A stretch of 48,132 nt of DNA from an uncultured Desulfovibrionaceae bacterium (GCA_944325195.1 CALUZB010000027.1:1-48132), one strand, 5' to 3'. Shown: positions 26,607-35,742, counted from the stretch's first letter. Notes: generated by a model from the sequence alone, not told the origin. Numbers and translations: made by a program.

Positions 26607-27668
26607 GTGATTTTCCGGCTTCTGTGTAGGGGCAGTTTTCAGGAATTCCAGAGTCCATAATTTTTCAGCGTGAACTCCCAGAGCCCATAACGAAACCGCC
26701 AGAATAAGGAAGAATACGGCCTTGTGGGTGGTGTCCCAGAAATATTCGAAATATCTTGTATAGAGATTGATGAACAGGAAGGTCACGCCAAAGGCGCGTG
26801 AGGTATAATCGTCATATTTCAGGCCAAAGACAATCGCCGCAATGGCCGCCAGCGCAAACAGCAGCCCCCAATGCAAAAGTTCAATCTGTCCGACAAAGGT
26901 CCAGTCGGACAGGTCGCCGTAATTTCCGAAAATGGACAGCAGCCATAGGGCAATAAACAGGTAAAGCAGGGCGATCACCTGGGTTACATGGGAGAAACTT
27001 TTCAGAAGACGGACATGCCTGAACCAGAAGCTCACTCCTGTCAGAACGAGGCCGAACAGGACAAAGCGCATCGGAAAATTCATGCCCAGCCAGTAAGCGC
27101 CCCAGCCGGAGAGATAGCCGGTTTCCGTGCCGAACCAAGAGCCCAGCGACAGGAGGGAAAACGCCCAGATCAGCTTGGAGGAGAGGGCCAGACCCAAGAC
27201 TCCATAGACAAGCGTTGATAGAAGGAACAGCAGCAAAAAATGTCCGCTGCCGGTGTCAACGGCTTCTCCGAAAGATGCGATGGAGCCGGAGCAGAACAAT
27301 ATTCCAACAAAAAAGACGGCTTCCGTGCTGAAAATCCGGTGTGGGTATCTGCGCCGCCGGGCAAACCCGAGATAAAACAGTCCGGCCGCGCACAACGCCA
27401 GCATCAGACTGCGCAACATTGCTGAAGCAGTGAAAATCTGTTTCAATATCCCGATCAGCACCTCATCCCTGAGTATGGCGGCCACAGCAATGACGAAACA
27501 GATGATCGCTGTCCAGAAAGAATACTTTGCCAGTTTTTTCCAGTCAAACGGACGTATGGTAATACTCTCATGCAAGCGTGCGGCCATTTCCGGTGGAACC
27601 GTTCCCTGCTCAGCCCACTGCTCAATTACCTGATGGATGAACTTGCCCTGTTTTTTATTGAAGACCAT
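26601..27668 (-). CDS. DUF2157 family integral membrane protein
   Basis: A 355-residue inner-membrane protein with about nine or ten hydrophobic helices. The soluble N-terminus (FIHQVIEQWAEQGTVPPEMAARL) resembles the short helical head of DUF2157 proteins. The function of the family is not known. AGGGA lies just before the ATG at 27668. The gene follows the FapA-like gene on the same strand after 193 bases and may share its transcript. The stop codon lies inside one arm of the inverted repeat at 26548-26606. The family assignment rests on the head-plus-helices layout, so the name is less certain than the membrane character. Confidence 0.75.
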   Translation of the reverse strand: MVFNKKQGKFIHQVIEQWAEQGTVPPEMAARLHESITIRPFDWKKLAKYSFWTAIICFVIAVAAILRDEVLIGILKQIFTASAMLRSLMLALCAAGLFYLGFARRRRYPHRIFSTEAVFFVGILFCSGSIASFGEAVDTGSGHFLLLFLLSTLVYGVLGLALSSKLIWAFSLLSLGSWFGTETGYLSGWGAYWLGMNFPMRFVLFGLVLTGVSFWFRHVRLLKSFSHVTQVIALLYLFIALWLLSIFGNYGDLSDWTFVGQIELLHWGLLFALAAIAAIVFGLKYDDYTSRAFGVTFLFINLYTRYFEYFWDTTHKAVFFLILAVSLWALGVHAEKLWTLEFLKTAPTQKPENHK

Positions 27669-27861
27669 AGTTCCCTATGAAACGGTATTTTCTTCAGTGC
27701 ATCACTTCCAAGATAATAACCCCGGCATCAGAAAACCACAGCCTGACAGTATCAAGGCAGCCGTTTGACAGCTTAACAGCGGTAAGTCGTTTAGCGGCAC
27801 AAAATCGGTCAGGCCCCTGAAGCCGAAACGTCGCTTCCTGTCATGATGAGCATACCGTTTA

Positions 27862-29763
27862 TCATATTCCCAGCACCTGGAATTTGCTTTCAGCAAAGTC
27901 ATATAGAATTTTGCTCTTGGAAATCTGGTTGCGCACCTGCAGTGATTTTTTGGAATAGTGGATGCTTGTGCCCGGATAAATCGTTCCATATACTTTCAAA
28001 ACCGCTGAATGGTTACGCGTCGGCGGCATTTCCAGGCGGGCGATGTTGGCGTTCAGCTTTTCCAGGTCATTGGCAAGGCGATTGCGGAGGTTCAGTATGT
28101 GCTGAACCGTGGCCTGTTTTTGCTTGTGTTGAGCAAAACGGGCCAGCAACGTTTTGTCGTCGGCATCTCCCAGTTTCTGACGGATATGCTGCAAAGTCTG
28201 CTCCAGGCGTTCCCGCTCGCGCTTATATTCAGCCAGGATATCGAAGAGGTCCAGCCTGATCTGGGTCGGCACGCCTAATTCAGACCCCACCTGAGTGGCC
28301 TGAATTCCGCCGCCGCAGGTAAGCCGTCCCCCGATGACTTTGCCCTGACCGCCGGAAACAATGATACCGCCCTCGGCGACTACCTCTGATTTACTGATTT
28401 CATTGGTGATATACAAATTTCGCCCCACCCGGATATTGGAACCGATTGCAAACAGGGCGCGCACCGATCCGCCGGCCCGCAGCATACCGTTGCCGTTCAT
28501 CACAATGCCGCCGTCAACGTCTATATCTTGCCCGGCCATAAGCATACAATCTTCCACCGTGCCTTTAACCAGAATATTCACAGGACAGTTGACATGAAAC
28601 CCGGCCAGCACCGTTCCCTCAACCTGAACCGAGCCCCGTTCAAGCGCAACGTGCCCGGTGTACGGTCCCACATCGCCGTCCACCACATAAACGTCCGATA
28701 CTCTGATTTCATCGTCAGTATAACTTAACAGTCCGTCATACGTAGCCACGATGTCGTTACCGTGCTGAACAACATGCTCGCCCAAGTTGACAGGATAGGG
28801 ATCGCCCGGTTCAGGCGCAATTTTTTCGCCAAGCAGATTTCTACCGGGACGGCCTTTGCCGGGCGGCTGAATGCGGGCCAACGGCTGCCCTTTTTTAACC
28901 GTATCAATGGAACCGCGCTGCTTGTAGTCAATATTCCCCGCACTATCCATTGTGCCGGGCAGTTTGGGGCGTCGCTGCCTGACCAGGATTTCCATACTCC
29001 CGTTTTCTCCTTTCACCGGCTTCAACCCGGTGCAGAGAATCACGTTGGGTAAGGTTTGGTCTGTTTCCAGAACCTTGGTCAGGGCGGCCTCAAAGATAGC
29101 GCCGTTTATTCTGGCTTTCAGGTTCATGGCCTTTATCGCGCTGATCAGCTTTTCTTCAGATACGGGCTCAGATTTGAAGTCTCTGGGAAAAATTGTCCCG
29201 CTCAAGCTCATGGCGTCAGGGCTCAGTTGCAATAGAGGAGTGAAGTTGAGTTCCCGGTTTTCCATAGTGACCAATCCGTATTGTCGGGCGGTGATGATGC
29301 CGTCATCGTCTTTCTGTAATTGGTCGGAAAGGATACTGAGGGGTTGTTCAGGCAGATTATTCTGGACTGCGGGAATGGTTTTGCCGAACACGTCCATGCC
29401 TGATCGGGAAGATACAGGGGGAGTGATCTGACCGATCTGATCTCCCGGAAAAACAGGAAGCCTCAGATTGCCGAAAGCGGAGAATTGTTCCCCGGCGGCC
29501 ATGCGGGGCGGCATTCCGGAAACTACAACTGTTCCCTGAATATCCTGACCGCGGTTATGCTTATTGACCAGATCCTGCAACAAGCCTTCCGGCGGAGACA
29601 GTAAAACTCCGGCCTGCTTCAGGGCCTGTTCCAGATCCGGCACGCTTAATTCCCGAGGCTGTTCATTCGCTTCCATATCGTTGCCGTCAGCAAAGTTCAA
29701 CAATGCCTGCATACAGTCTTTGCTGACAATAATTACTGGGATTACCGGCGGTTTTTCTGGCAT
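27862..29763 (-). CDS. FapA/DUF342 family polymer-forming protein
   Basis: Cytoplasmic protein of the FapA (flagellar assembly protein A) or DUF342 family. In Vibrio a FapA protein affects pole localisation and flagella; in most bacteria the role is unknown. The 633-residue protein has an N-terminal domain of about 170 residues; a central beta-helix rich in Gly, Val and Asp (from VYVVDGDVGPYTGHV to GGRLTCGGG), which forms stacked turns; and a C-terminal coiled coil (YKRERERLEQTLQHIRQKL). The ATG at 29763 has AAGGA five bases upstream; an ATG at 29787 has none. No flagellar or chemotaxis gene lies in the window. Confidence 0.85.
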   Translation of the reverse strand: MPEKPPVIPVIIVSKDCMQALLNFADGNDMEANEQPRELSVPDLEQALKQAGVLLSPPEGLLQDLVNKHNRGQDIQGTVVVSGMPPRMAAGEQFSAFGNLRLPVFPGDQIGQITPPVSSRSGMDVFGKTIPAVQNNLPEQPLSILSDQLQKDDDGIITARQYGLVTMENRELNFTPLLQLSPDAMSLSGTIFPRDFKSEPVSEEKLISAIKAMNLKARINGAIFEAALTKVLETDQTLPNVILCTGLKPVKGENGSMEILVRQRRPKLPGTMDSAGNIDYKQRGSIDTVKKGQPLARIQPPGKGRPGRNLLGEKIAPEPGDPYPVNLGEHVVQHGNDIVATYDGLLSYTDDEIRVSDVYVVDGDVGPYTGHVALERGSVQVEGTVLAGFHVNCPVNILVKGTVEDCMLMAGQDIDVDGGIVMNGNGMLRAGGSVRALFAIGSNIRVGRNLYITNEISKSEVVAEGGIIVSGGQGKVIGGRLTCGGGIQATQVGSELGVPTQIRLDLFDILAEYKRERERLEQTLQHIRQKLGDADDKTLLARFAQHKQKQATVQHILNLRNRLANDLEKLNANIARLEMPPTRNHSAVLKVYGTIYPGTSIHYSKKSLQVRNQISKSKILYDFAESKFQVLGI

Positions 29764-29785
29764 AAACGTTCCTTGATTAAGCGGC

Positions 29786-29814
29786 ACTATAGCGTGTTTT
29801 CGGTATTAAAACAA
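29786..29814 (-). promoter_or_regulatory. Candidate promoter of the FapA-like gene
   Basis: On the minus strand, -35 TTGTTT (29814-29809), a 17-base spacer, and -10 TATAGT (29791-29786). The leader to the ATG at 29763 would be only about 16 bases. Confidence 0.4.
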
Positions 29815-29905
29815 CAATGTTAAGCAAATACCATCAGAATCAGAGCGGGTTTTTGAGCTGTCCTGCAACCGTCGTTGAGTTTAACCTCGAAAGGATACTG
29901 GACGT

Positions 29906-29934
29906 TTGTTCTTACATCTGATAGTCAATATCTT
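29906..29934 (+). promoter_or_regulatory. Candidate promoter of pcm
   Basis: -35 TTGTTC (29906-29911), a 17-base spacer, and -10 TATCTT (29929-29934). Both boxes are imperfect. The leader to 29969 would be about 28 bases. Confidence 0.35.
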
Positions 29935-29968
29935 TTACTCTTAAGCAGAGGTCACCAGCATAAATCGT

Positions 29969-30631
29969 ATGCCCAGCTTTAAAAACCAGCAACCGGATCT
30001 TAAGCGCAACCGGATGCGCATGCTTTCAGAACAGATTATGGCCAGGGGAATAAGCAATTCCGCTGTACTTGCCGCCATGGGAAAAATCAAGCGCCACCTT
30101 TTTGTTGAAGAGGCCATGCAGGCGGAAGCTTATGGCGATTTTCCCCTGCCCATCGGCTTCGGACAAACCATCTCCCAGCCCTATGTGGTGGCCTTGATGA
30201 GCGAATTGCTGGAAGCGGAACCGGGTATGAAGGTGCTGGAAATCGGCACAGGATCGGGATATCAGGCGGCCGTTCTGGCGGAAATGGGCCTGGACGTGCA
30301 CAGTGTGGAGAGAATAAAAGAGCTGCACTTTCGCACGGCCAGTCTGTTGCGGCGGCTGGGGTATTACAGAATAGGATTGAAGCTTGACGATGGCACTTTG
30401 GGCTGGCCTGAAGAAGCCCCCTTTGAGCGGATTATCGTAACCGCAGGCGGCCCGGAAATTCCCCGGCCGTTAGTCGAGCAACTGGCGGATCCGGGCATTC
30501 TGCTGATCCCGGTTGGGGAAAAGCAACGACGCCAACAATTAATCCGGCTGGAAAAGCAGGGCGGAAAAGTGATTGAGCATAATCTGGGGGCAGTTTCGTT
30601 CGTCAATCTGGTGGGCAATCACGGCTGGTAG
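29969..30631 (+). CDS. pcm: Protein-L-isoaspartate O-methyltransferase
   Basis: Repairs aged proteins by methylating L-isoaspartyl residues with S-adenosylmethionine, so that they can revert to aspartate. The 220-residue protein has the substrate-site motif [15 protein letters not shown] at 63-77, SAM-binding motif [20 protein letters not shown] at 89-107, and the ending [10 protein letters not shown]. The ATG at 29969 has no nearby ribosome site (AGAGGT lies 17 bases away), so the exact start is uncertain. A VTT membrane protein gene follows after 62 bases. It is divergent from the FapA-like gene. Confidence 0.94.
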   Translation: MPSFKNQQPDLKRNRMRMLSEQIMARGISNSAVLAAMGKIKRHLFVEEAMQAEAYGDFPLPIGFGQTISQPYVVALMSELLEAEPGMKVLEIGTGSGYQAAVLAEMGLDVHSVERIKELHFRTASLLRRLGYYRIGLKLDDGTLGWPEEAPFERIIVTAGGPEIPRPLVEQLADPGILLIPVGEKQRRQQLIRLEKQGGKVIEHNLGAVSFVNLVGNHGW

Positions 30632-30693
30632 TTACAACCCGGCCGATAGTCATAAGCAGGTTTGTAACCTTTTTATCTTATCAGGATAGTTGC

Positions 30694-31284
30694 GTGAAAA
30701 TTTTAAACAGAATGATGGATAAAATCTGGAGCTTGTCTTCCACGGTGGGGGCAAAACGGGTGCTTTTCCTGGTGGCGTTTTCCGAGTCGATCTTTTTCCC
30801 GATCCCGCCGGATCTGTTGCTTGTTCCCATGATCTTGGCAAAACGCAGTGACGCTTTTAAAATAGCAACCGTTTGCCTGGTCGGAAATATCCTGGGAGCA
30901 GCGGGCGGGTACTTCATCGGCAAATTTTTCATGGATATGATCGGCCTTCCCATTATTGATTTTTATGCCATGCAGGAACAATATCTGCAAATTCAGCAGT
31001 GGTATGAAACTTACAGCGCGTGGGCTGTGGCCGCCGCCGCCCTCACCCCCATTCCCTATAAGCTGTGCACCATTACCGCCGGCGCCTTCAACGTCAACTT
31101 CTTTACTTTTATCCTGGTTTCAGTGCTGGCACGGGGTTTTCGCTTTTTCGCCATATCCGGCCTCTTGTACCTGTTTGGAGAACGGGTACGCTTCTTTGTG
31201 GAAAAACGGCTGGATGTGATTATGCTGCTGACCCTGGTTGGAGTGGTAGTCGGTTTTATCATCTTTAAAGCCTTGCTGACTTAA
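30694..31284 (+). CDS. YqaA/DedA-like VTT-domain membrane protein
   Basis: A 196-residue inner-membrane protein of the VTT (SNARE-associated, DedA-like) superfamily, close to the YqaA group. Some superfamily members move phospholipids or undecaprenyl phosphate across the membrane; this one has no assigned substrate. It shows ESIFFPIPPDLLLVPMILA, GNILGAAGGYFIGKF, and the later ALTPIPYKLCTITAGAFN re-entrant-loop motif. The start is the GTG at 30694, with AGGA seven bases upstream. It probably shares a transcript with pcm. Confidence 0.85.
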   Translation: MKILNRMMDKIWSLSSTVGAKRVLFLVAFSESIFFPIPPDLLLVPMILAKRSDAFKIATVCLVGNILGAAGGYFIGKFFMDMIGLPIIDFYAMQEQYLQIQQWYETYSAWAVAAAALTPIPYKLCTITAGAFNVNFFTFILVSVLARGFRFFAISGLLYLFGERVRFFVEKRLDVIMLLTLVGVVVGFIIFKALLT

Positions 31285-31356
31285 AGTGTTACATTAAGTT
31301 CTATAATGAATTCAGGAAGGGCAGTCTCTTTATGATTATGAAAAAATCGAATGTAT

Positions 31357-31393
31357 TTAAGTTAATCTGAAATATATTTGAACTTAACCTGAA
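31357..31393. repeat. Paired short repeats upstream of pgsA
   Basis: TTAATCTGAA (31362-31371) and TTAACCTGAA (31384-31393) are direct repeats 22 bases apart, about two helical turns. TTAAGTT (31357-31363) and AACTTAA (31381-31387) also form an inverted repeat. The region lies in a 219-base AT-rich spacer. This could be an operator for pgsA. Confidence 0.35.
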
Positions 31394-31503
31394 TTTTCCG
31401 GTAAAAACGGCTTATTTGGGAAGAGGGGAAGAAAAACGTTCTTTCCTAGGTGTTGAAAATATAGTATAACCCTAAAAAGAATCTTTATTGAGGTAGCGCT
31501 GCA

Positions 31504-32121
31504 TTGAACTTAGCTAATAAAATCACGCTCAGCCGGATATTATTCATTCCGGTAATTATAGTGCTTTTGCACTGGCCGAACAAGATATTCTGCCTTATCG
31601 CAGCCGTTTGCCTCTTGCTGGCCTGTTTGAGCGACATGCTCGACGGCTGGGTGGCCCGCCGGGAAAAGCAGGTGACCCGTTTCGGTAAATTCCTCGATCC
31701 CTTGGCAGACAAGCTGCTGGTGTGTTCGGTGCTGGTAATGCTGACCAGACTGGCCTGGATTCCGGCATGGGTGGTAATTGTAATTATTGGCCGGGAACTG
31801 TTGGTTACCGGGCTCAGAGCTATGGCGGCCGATCAGGGAGTGGTGATTGCGGCCGACAAATACGGCAAGCTGAAGACTATCTTGCAATCCATAGCGCTGA
31901 TTTTTCTTACTATCCATTACGAATGGTTTGGGATCAGTCCGGTGCTGCCGGGCAAAATTGTTCTTTACATTGCTTTAGTGGTTACCGTGTTTTCAGGAGC
32001 AAACTATTTAAGAGTGTTCCACACCCACTGGCTTGAAGGCGCGGTTAAACAAATTGAAAAAAATAAACAGGATATGGGCGGCTCTGCTTCTGAAAACAGT
32101 GATGCCGATGTCCGGGGTTGA
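31504..32121 (+). CDS. pgsA: CDP-diacylglycerol-glycerol-3-phosphate 3-phosphatidyltransferase
   Basis: Membrane enzyme that makes phosphatidylglycerol phosphate from CDP-diacylglycerol and glycerol 3-phosphate. 205 residues with about five helices. It has the complete CDP-alcohol phosphotransferase motif: Asp44, Asp47-Gly48, Ala51-Arg52, Gly61, Asp65 and Asp69, with the exact family spacing. The N-terminus (LANKITLSRILFIP) is canonical and begins at the TTG at 31504, with GAGG ten bases upstream. The last 30 residues are polar and probably disordered. It heads a run of four plus-strand genes. Confidence 0.95.
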   Translation: MNLANKITLSRILFIPVIIVLLHWPNKIFCLIAAVCLLLACLSDMLDGWVARREKQVTRFGKFLDPLADKLLVCSVLVMLTRLAWIPAWVVIVIIGRELLVTGLRAMAADQGVVIAADKYGKLKTILQSIALIFLTIHYEWFGISPVLPGKIVLYIALVVTVFSGANYLRVFHTHWLEGAVKQIEKNKQDMGGSASENSDADVRG

Positions 32122-32128
32122 CGTGTGA

Positions 32129-32416
32129 ATGAACGAAATGACTGATATACTTTTGAAAACGCGGCTGCGAAGCTGCCTGCAAACCATTCTTGAACTGGAG
32201 CCTTGCATTGTGCAAACCGACGCCGGTCCCAGAATGCAGAAAGAATTTGACGCCCTTAAAAAGTTTTTACAGGAGCTTGATCAGTTGAATCTCACGGAAG
32301 AAGATGTTGAGCGCGTAGAGAATTCAACGAATATATTCTTGGAGGAGCTGAGTTTGCCCATTCAGAGCGGGGCTTGCGCCCAAGCAAGCGGGGCGGCGTT
32401 TTACAAGTTGCAGTAA
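32129..32416 (+). CDS. Small uncharacterised helical protein
   Basis: A 95-residue acidic protein that I do not recognise. It looks helical, with regular Leu spacing (LRSCLQTILELEP and FDALKKFLQELDQLNLTEEDVERV), and it has no membrane segment. Three Cys are present but not in a metal-site pattern. It sits 7 bases after pgsA and 9 bases before the FtsB-like gene, so it belongs to that operon. An ATG at 32138 is an alternative start; neither has a clear ribosome site. Confidence 0.75.
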   Translation: MNEMTDILLKTRLRSCLQTILELEPCIVQTDAGPRMQKEFDALKKFLQELDQLNLTEEDVERVENSTNIFLEELSLPIQSGACAQASGAAFYKLQ

Positions 32417-32425
32417 GGCTTGATT

Positions 32426-32743
32426 ATGTGGCATAAAATTTTGCTGCTTATTGCCGTAATGCTGAACCTGGCGCTGTTGGGCCGGCTGTTTTTCAGCGAT
32501 CAGGGGATAATGGGTTATTTCGCTCTTAAAGCGGAGAATGAAGAAGTGCGGCTGGAAATTGAAAAAATCAAGGAGAAAAACCTGGTTTTAAGCCGTGAGA
32601 TTGAATTACTTAATTCCGATTCCAAATATCTGGAAAAGATTATTCGCAGTAAGCTGAATTTTGTAAAGGACAACGAAATTCTTTATCTTTTCCCAAATAA
32701 TCAAACTCATTCAGGAGTTCTGCCGGATGATGGAGAAAATTGA
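32426..32743 (+). CDS. FtsB/DivIC-like septum formation initiator protein
   Basis: Small bitopic division protein: FtsB/DivIC members join FtsL and FtsQ in the divisome. 105 residues: a hydrophobic N-terminal helix (about 3-21), then a coiled coil (ALKAENEEVRLEIEKIKEKN) of about 40 residues, and a C-terminal IRSKLNFVKDNEILYLFP segment that matches the family ending. The ATG at 32426 has TAAGG at the right distance; a TTG at 32420 is possible. It overlaps the next gene by 17 bases. Confidence 0.85.
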   Translation: MWHKILLLIAVMLNLALLGRLFFSDQGIMGYFALKAENEEVRLEIEKIKEKNLVLSREIELLNSDSKYLEKIIRSKLNFVKDNEILYLFPNNQTHSGVLPDDGEN

Positions 32744-34223
32744 ATGGTACCAGGAAGTACTCGAGCTTGAACCAAGCTCGAAGGTATTTTTCCCCCTGGC
32801 TAAGTTGCTTCAATCCAATAATCAGCCTGAGGAAGCAATTGCTACCCTGCAGCAAGGCCTTGACCGGCATCCTGAATTTTTTGAAGCCCGGCTTATGCTT
32901 ATCGATCTGCTCGATAGCTGCGGGCGGAAAGAAGAAACCCTGCAACAGGTTGAACGGCTCAGCGGCAAGCTTGGGCTCTATCCCGGATTCTGGCAGGCCT
33001 GGGCCGGCATCTGTGAACGGCAGGGGCAGGCAGATATCTCTCTGGCCTTACGTCTGACCGCCGTGCTTCTGTCCGGGCGCGGCATCACCTTAATGGATAT
33101 TCTTCAAAGCGGTTTAAACAGCGTGTTGGGTGATAACGGCTGCTTGGCCCGCCCCCAACCCGCTTCCGAGCAATCTGATGTCGCGGAAAATCCTTCCCCG
33201 GCTCCAATAAAGCCGGAAGCAACGCAAACACTTCCGGCAGTAAATCAGGAAGCGGAAGGCCTGGAATCTTCCCCGGACCCGATAGTTGTGCAGATTGATG
33301 AAGACGTCACAGGCCGTGCGGGGCATATTGAACCGGAAATGGAAGAGGAAGTAACGGGGCCGAAAGTAGAAAGAGCTGAACCTCTTCCCGTTGATATAGC
33401 GGTTGATCCGGAAGCGCCTGCTCCGGAGTCTGAACTTTTTGAGGCGGAGGAGGCTGCAGTTGCGCCTGAATTTTCAGACATGGAGCTTAGCGCATCGGCA
33501 GAGCAGAGCGTTGCTGTTTCAGTTGAAACTTCGGTTGCGGAACCCGGTCTTGTCGTGACTGAGGAATTTGCAGCAGTTGCAGTTGAGGAAATCGCGACTA
33601 CAGAGAATACAGAGTCAGCCGTGCTTGAATCATTCGATATGGCGGTTGCGGCAGATGCAGACTTGACAACAGCCACTCCGTTTAGGGCGGAAGTTTCAGA
33701 GGCGGCGGAACAACTGTCCGTCGAACAGCCGGTATCTGTGGAACCGGTCTTGCCCGCGGGTCTGGCCGTGCCTGACCCCGTAAGCGTTGAGTCCGAACCG
33801 CTCCCCGAGCCTGCTCCGCTGCCGCCCACCCCCGAACCGGCGGCGAAAAAGGCCCGCCCCGCCCCGCTTGCTCAGGATAAAATTATTCATGCCTTGGTAG
33901 CCGAGTCTCCTGAGCTTGAACACGACGAGGAACCCTTTTCTTTACGCACTAAAACCATGGCCGGTTTGTTGGTTGAGCAGGGAGACCTGCAAGGCGCCCT
34001 GGAAATTTACGAAGAGTTGCTCGCAGCCGCCACCGCTCCTGAATCACAGACCGAATTAAAGAACCGGATTTCTGATTTGCGGAAGAAAATGAAAGGAGTG
34101 GAGCCTGCTTCAACTCCAACTAAAACGGATGAAAAAGAAGAACCGCTGCAGGGTAAGGAAAAGCTTTTGGATGCTTTGGAAAGTTTAGCCAGACGGCTGG
34201 AAGCGCGGGCCGGGGAGTCCTGA
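32727..34223 (+). CDS. TPR protein with a long acidic low-complexity middle
   Basis: A 498-residue protein of unknown role. Residues 1-120 form TPR-like helical repeats (PLAKLLQSNNQPEEAIATLQ). Residues about 140-375 are a low-complexity stretch rich in Glu, Val, Ala and Pro. The C-terminus (RTKTMAGLLVEQGDLQGALE) is another TPR-like unit, followed by a polar coil. The layout recalls FimV-like scaffold proteins, but no LysM domain or membrane helix is seen, so it is probably cytoplasmic. AGGAG lies nine bases before the ATG at 32727. The overlap with the FtsB-like gene suggests coupled expression. Confidence 0.8.
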   Translation: MMEKIEWYQEVLELEPSSKVFFPLAKLLQSNNQPEEAIATLQQGLDRHPEFFEARLMLIDLLDSCGRKEETLQQVERLSGKLGLYPGFWQAWAGICERQGQADISLALRLTAVLLSGRGITLMDILQSGLNSVLGDNGCLARPQPASEQSDVAENPSPAPIKPEATQTLPAVNQEAEGLESSPDPIVVQIDEDVTGRAGHIEPEMEEEVTGPKVERAEPLPVDIAVDPEAPAPESELFEAEEAAVAPEFSDMELSASAEQSVAVSVETSVAEPGLVVTEEFAAVAVEEIATTENTESAVLESFDMAVAADADLTTATPFRAEVSEAAEQLSVEQPVSVEPVLPAGLAVPDPVSVESEPLPEPAPLPPTPEPAAKKARPAPLAQDKIIHALVAESPELEHDEEPFSLRTKTMAGLLVEQGDLQGALEIYEELLAAATAPESQTELKNRISDLRKKMKGVEPASTPTKTDEKEEPLQGKEKLLDALESLARRLEARAGES

Positions 34224-34737
34224 GCCGCCGGAGCGTTGGGAACGCTTCGGGAAAATTTCTGAGGTTCAGTCGGCGCAAATGCCCTGTCTTTCATCAGAAG
34301 TCCTTTTCCCGTTTATGTCTGTTCGGGGCTGGGGAATATGGTTTGAAGACAAGCGACTTGGCAGGTTAACCCGCTCCGGTTAATTACGTTAAAAAGGGCG
34401 GGGAGCTGAACCTGGCGGATTAAAAGCCTGGTGAGTCAGGTCGGCCGGTTAAATCGATGTGTAAGGGGTGTCAGTAGGACAAATTCAATGCGTTCAGAAG
34501 CCATTTCATAAACGGCTTTTACGACGGACGGAATTTATCACATGGGGCAAAGCGTGGTGCGGCTTCCGGGAGCCGCCATTCCGGCGGATTGAGCCACGGC
34601 CGTAGCCCACGGAAGTTGCAGAGCTTCAGAAAGTTTTACTGAAAACATACTGTTCGTGATGAAAGAGAAAAATAAAGATTGGCTATAACAAAACGGCGTG
34701 ATAATGCTGGTATTCAATACTTATTCAGGAGTTGCCT
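34224..34737. other. 514-base spacer after the TPR gene
   Basis: No supported gene. It begins with the hairpin at 34228-34250. The rest has several stop codons in every frame and no tRNA or known RNA pattern. The last 70 bases are AT-rich and probably hold the promoter of the following lipoprotein gene, but no convincing pair of boxes was found. Confidence 0.5.
34228..34250 (+). terminator. Hairpin after the TPR gene
   Basis: CCGGAGCGTT (34228-34237) pairs with AACGCTTCGG (34241-34250) through ten pairs, one of them G-T, with a three-base loop, starting five bases after the stop. The following GAAAATTTC is not a T run, so termination may be weak. Confidence 0.45.
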
Positions 34738-35742
34738 GTGCGAATCAGCCTGACATTCATGATAGTGGCGCTTGCTGTTGGTTTTTCCGCCTGTACCCAA
34801 ACAACGAAAGACTACTGGAAAACAACTAAAGGGTATTATTACGAATATATCAACAAGCCGGCGACTATTGATTTGGAAGATATGGGAATATATTCGCCGG
34901 GCGAAGGCTATCTGGCGGAAAACCTGCCCCCGGTTGAACGGGTGTTGGACCGGTTCAAGCGGACCTTGTTCAGCCTGGATAAGGCTCCCTCTGATAACTG
35001 GATGTATGCGTTTGTGCAGCGCTTTCCCTGGATAGAAGGAGTGGCTCTTATTGATAAGGAGGGCACGGTAATTCATAAGTGGCCTTCCGTATCCCTTAAA
35101 GAATATGACTACAGCTTCATTTCCGAGGATACAGCCAACCCGGAGGTACGGCATCTGATCGGCCATGCGGAGGAAACTTCACTTGGCCCCCATGTGTATG
35201 TAGCTACTCAAATTATGGAGCAGGCCGAGCCGGCCGGTCATTTTGTGGTTCACTTTGACCCCAGAGCCCTGTTCGCTCATGTGCGCGGATCAGAGGAGTT
35301 TATGGTGGCCGCGCCGGGCGCCTTGTTGTGGCCGGGCATGTTCGAGGCTTCCGCCACTCCGGTGGCGACGGCGGACTGGAGTCAACTGACCCGTGGAAAC
35401 CTATCCGGCAGAGTGAGCAACGATAACGGCAGTTTTGTCTGGTACTGCATTATGATCGGAACCATGCCCATGGTGTTTGCAGCCCCGGATGAGGGTAGTT
35501 TCCCGGAAGCTCCCGGTCAGCTCGCCATGCTTTCCGCCTTCCGCGGAGCGGACAGCGGCGAGGCAATCAGTATGGCGGTAATGACGGAAGCTCAGGAAAC
35601 CGAGCCCGGCGGATCGGCCGTAGTGGCGCCGCCGTCACAAAACGGGGTTGTGGACGCTCCGGCTGTAGGCGAACAGAATGTGGAGGAAATGGGCTCACAC
35701 CCTGAGCCGACTCCCGCCGCTCCTGCTGAGACGGAAATTTAA
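34738..35742 (+). CDS. Putative lipoprotein with a PDC-like sensor fold
   Basis: A 334-residue envelope protein of unknown function. The GTG at 34738 has AGGAG six bases upstream. The N-terminus MRISLTFMIVALAVGFSAC is a lipoprotein signal with the lipid-carrying Cys at 19; Phe at position -3 is unusual. The middle (FPWIEGVALIDKEGTVIHKW, then PHVYVATQIM and HFVVHFDPRALFAHV) resembles the PDC/dCache extracellular sensor fold, though no signalling domain follows. The last 60 residues are Pro/Ala/Glu-rich. It comes before fbp with a 228-base gap. The fold call is a resemblance, not a firm match. Confidence 0.75.
   Translation: MRISLTFMIVALAVGFSACTQTTKDYWKTTKGYYYEYINKPATIDLEDMGIYSPGEGYLAENLPPVERVLDRFKRTLFSLDKAPSDNWMYAFVQRFPWIEGVALIDKEGTVIHKWPSVSLKEYDYSFISEDTANPEVRHLIGHAEETSLGPHVYVATQIMEQAEPAGHFVVHFDPRALFAHVRGSEEFMVAAPGALLWPGMFEASATPVATADWSQLTRGNLSGRVSNDNGSFVWYCIMIGTMPMVFAAPDEGSFPEAPGQLAMLSAFRGADSGEAISMAVMTEAQETEPGGSAVVAPPSQNGVVDAPAVGEQNVEEMGSHPEPTPAAPAETEI

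Noticed and set aside
34224..34737. tRNA or other stable RNA in the 514-base spacer
   Set aside because: No T-loop motif or cloverleaf pairing was found by eye.
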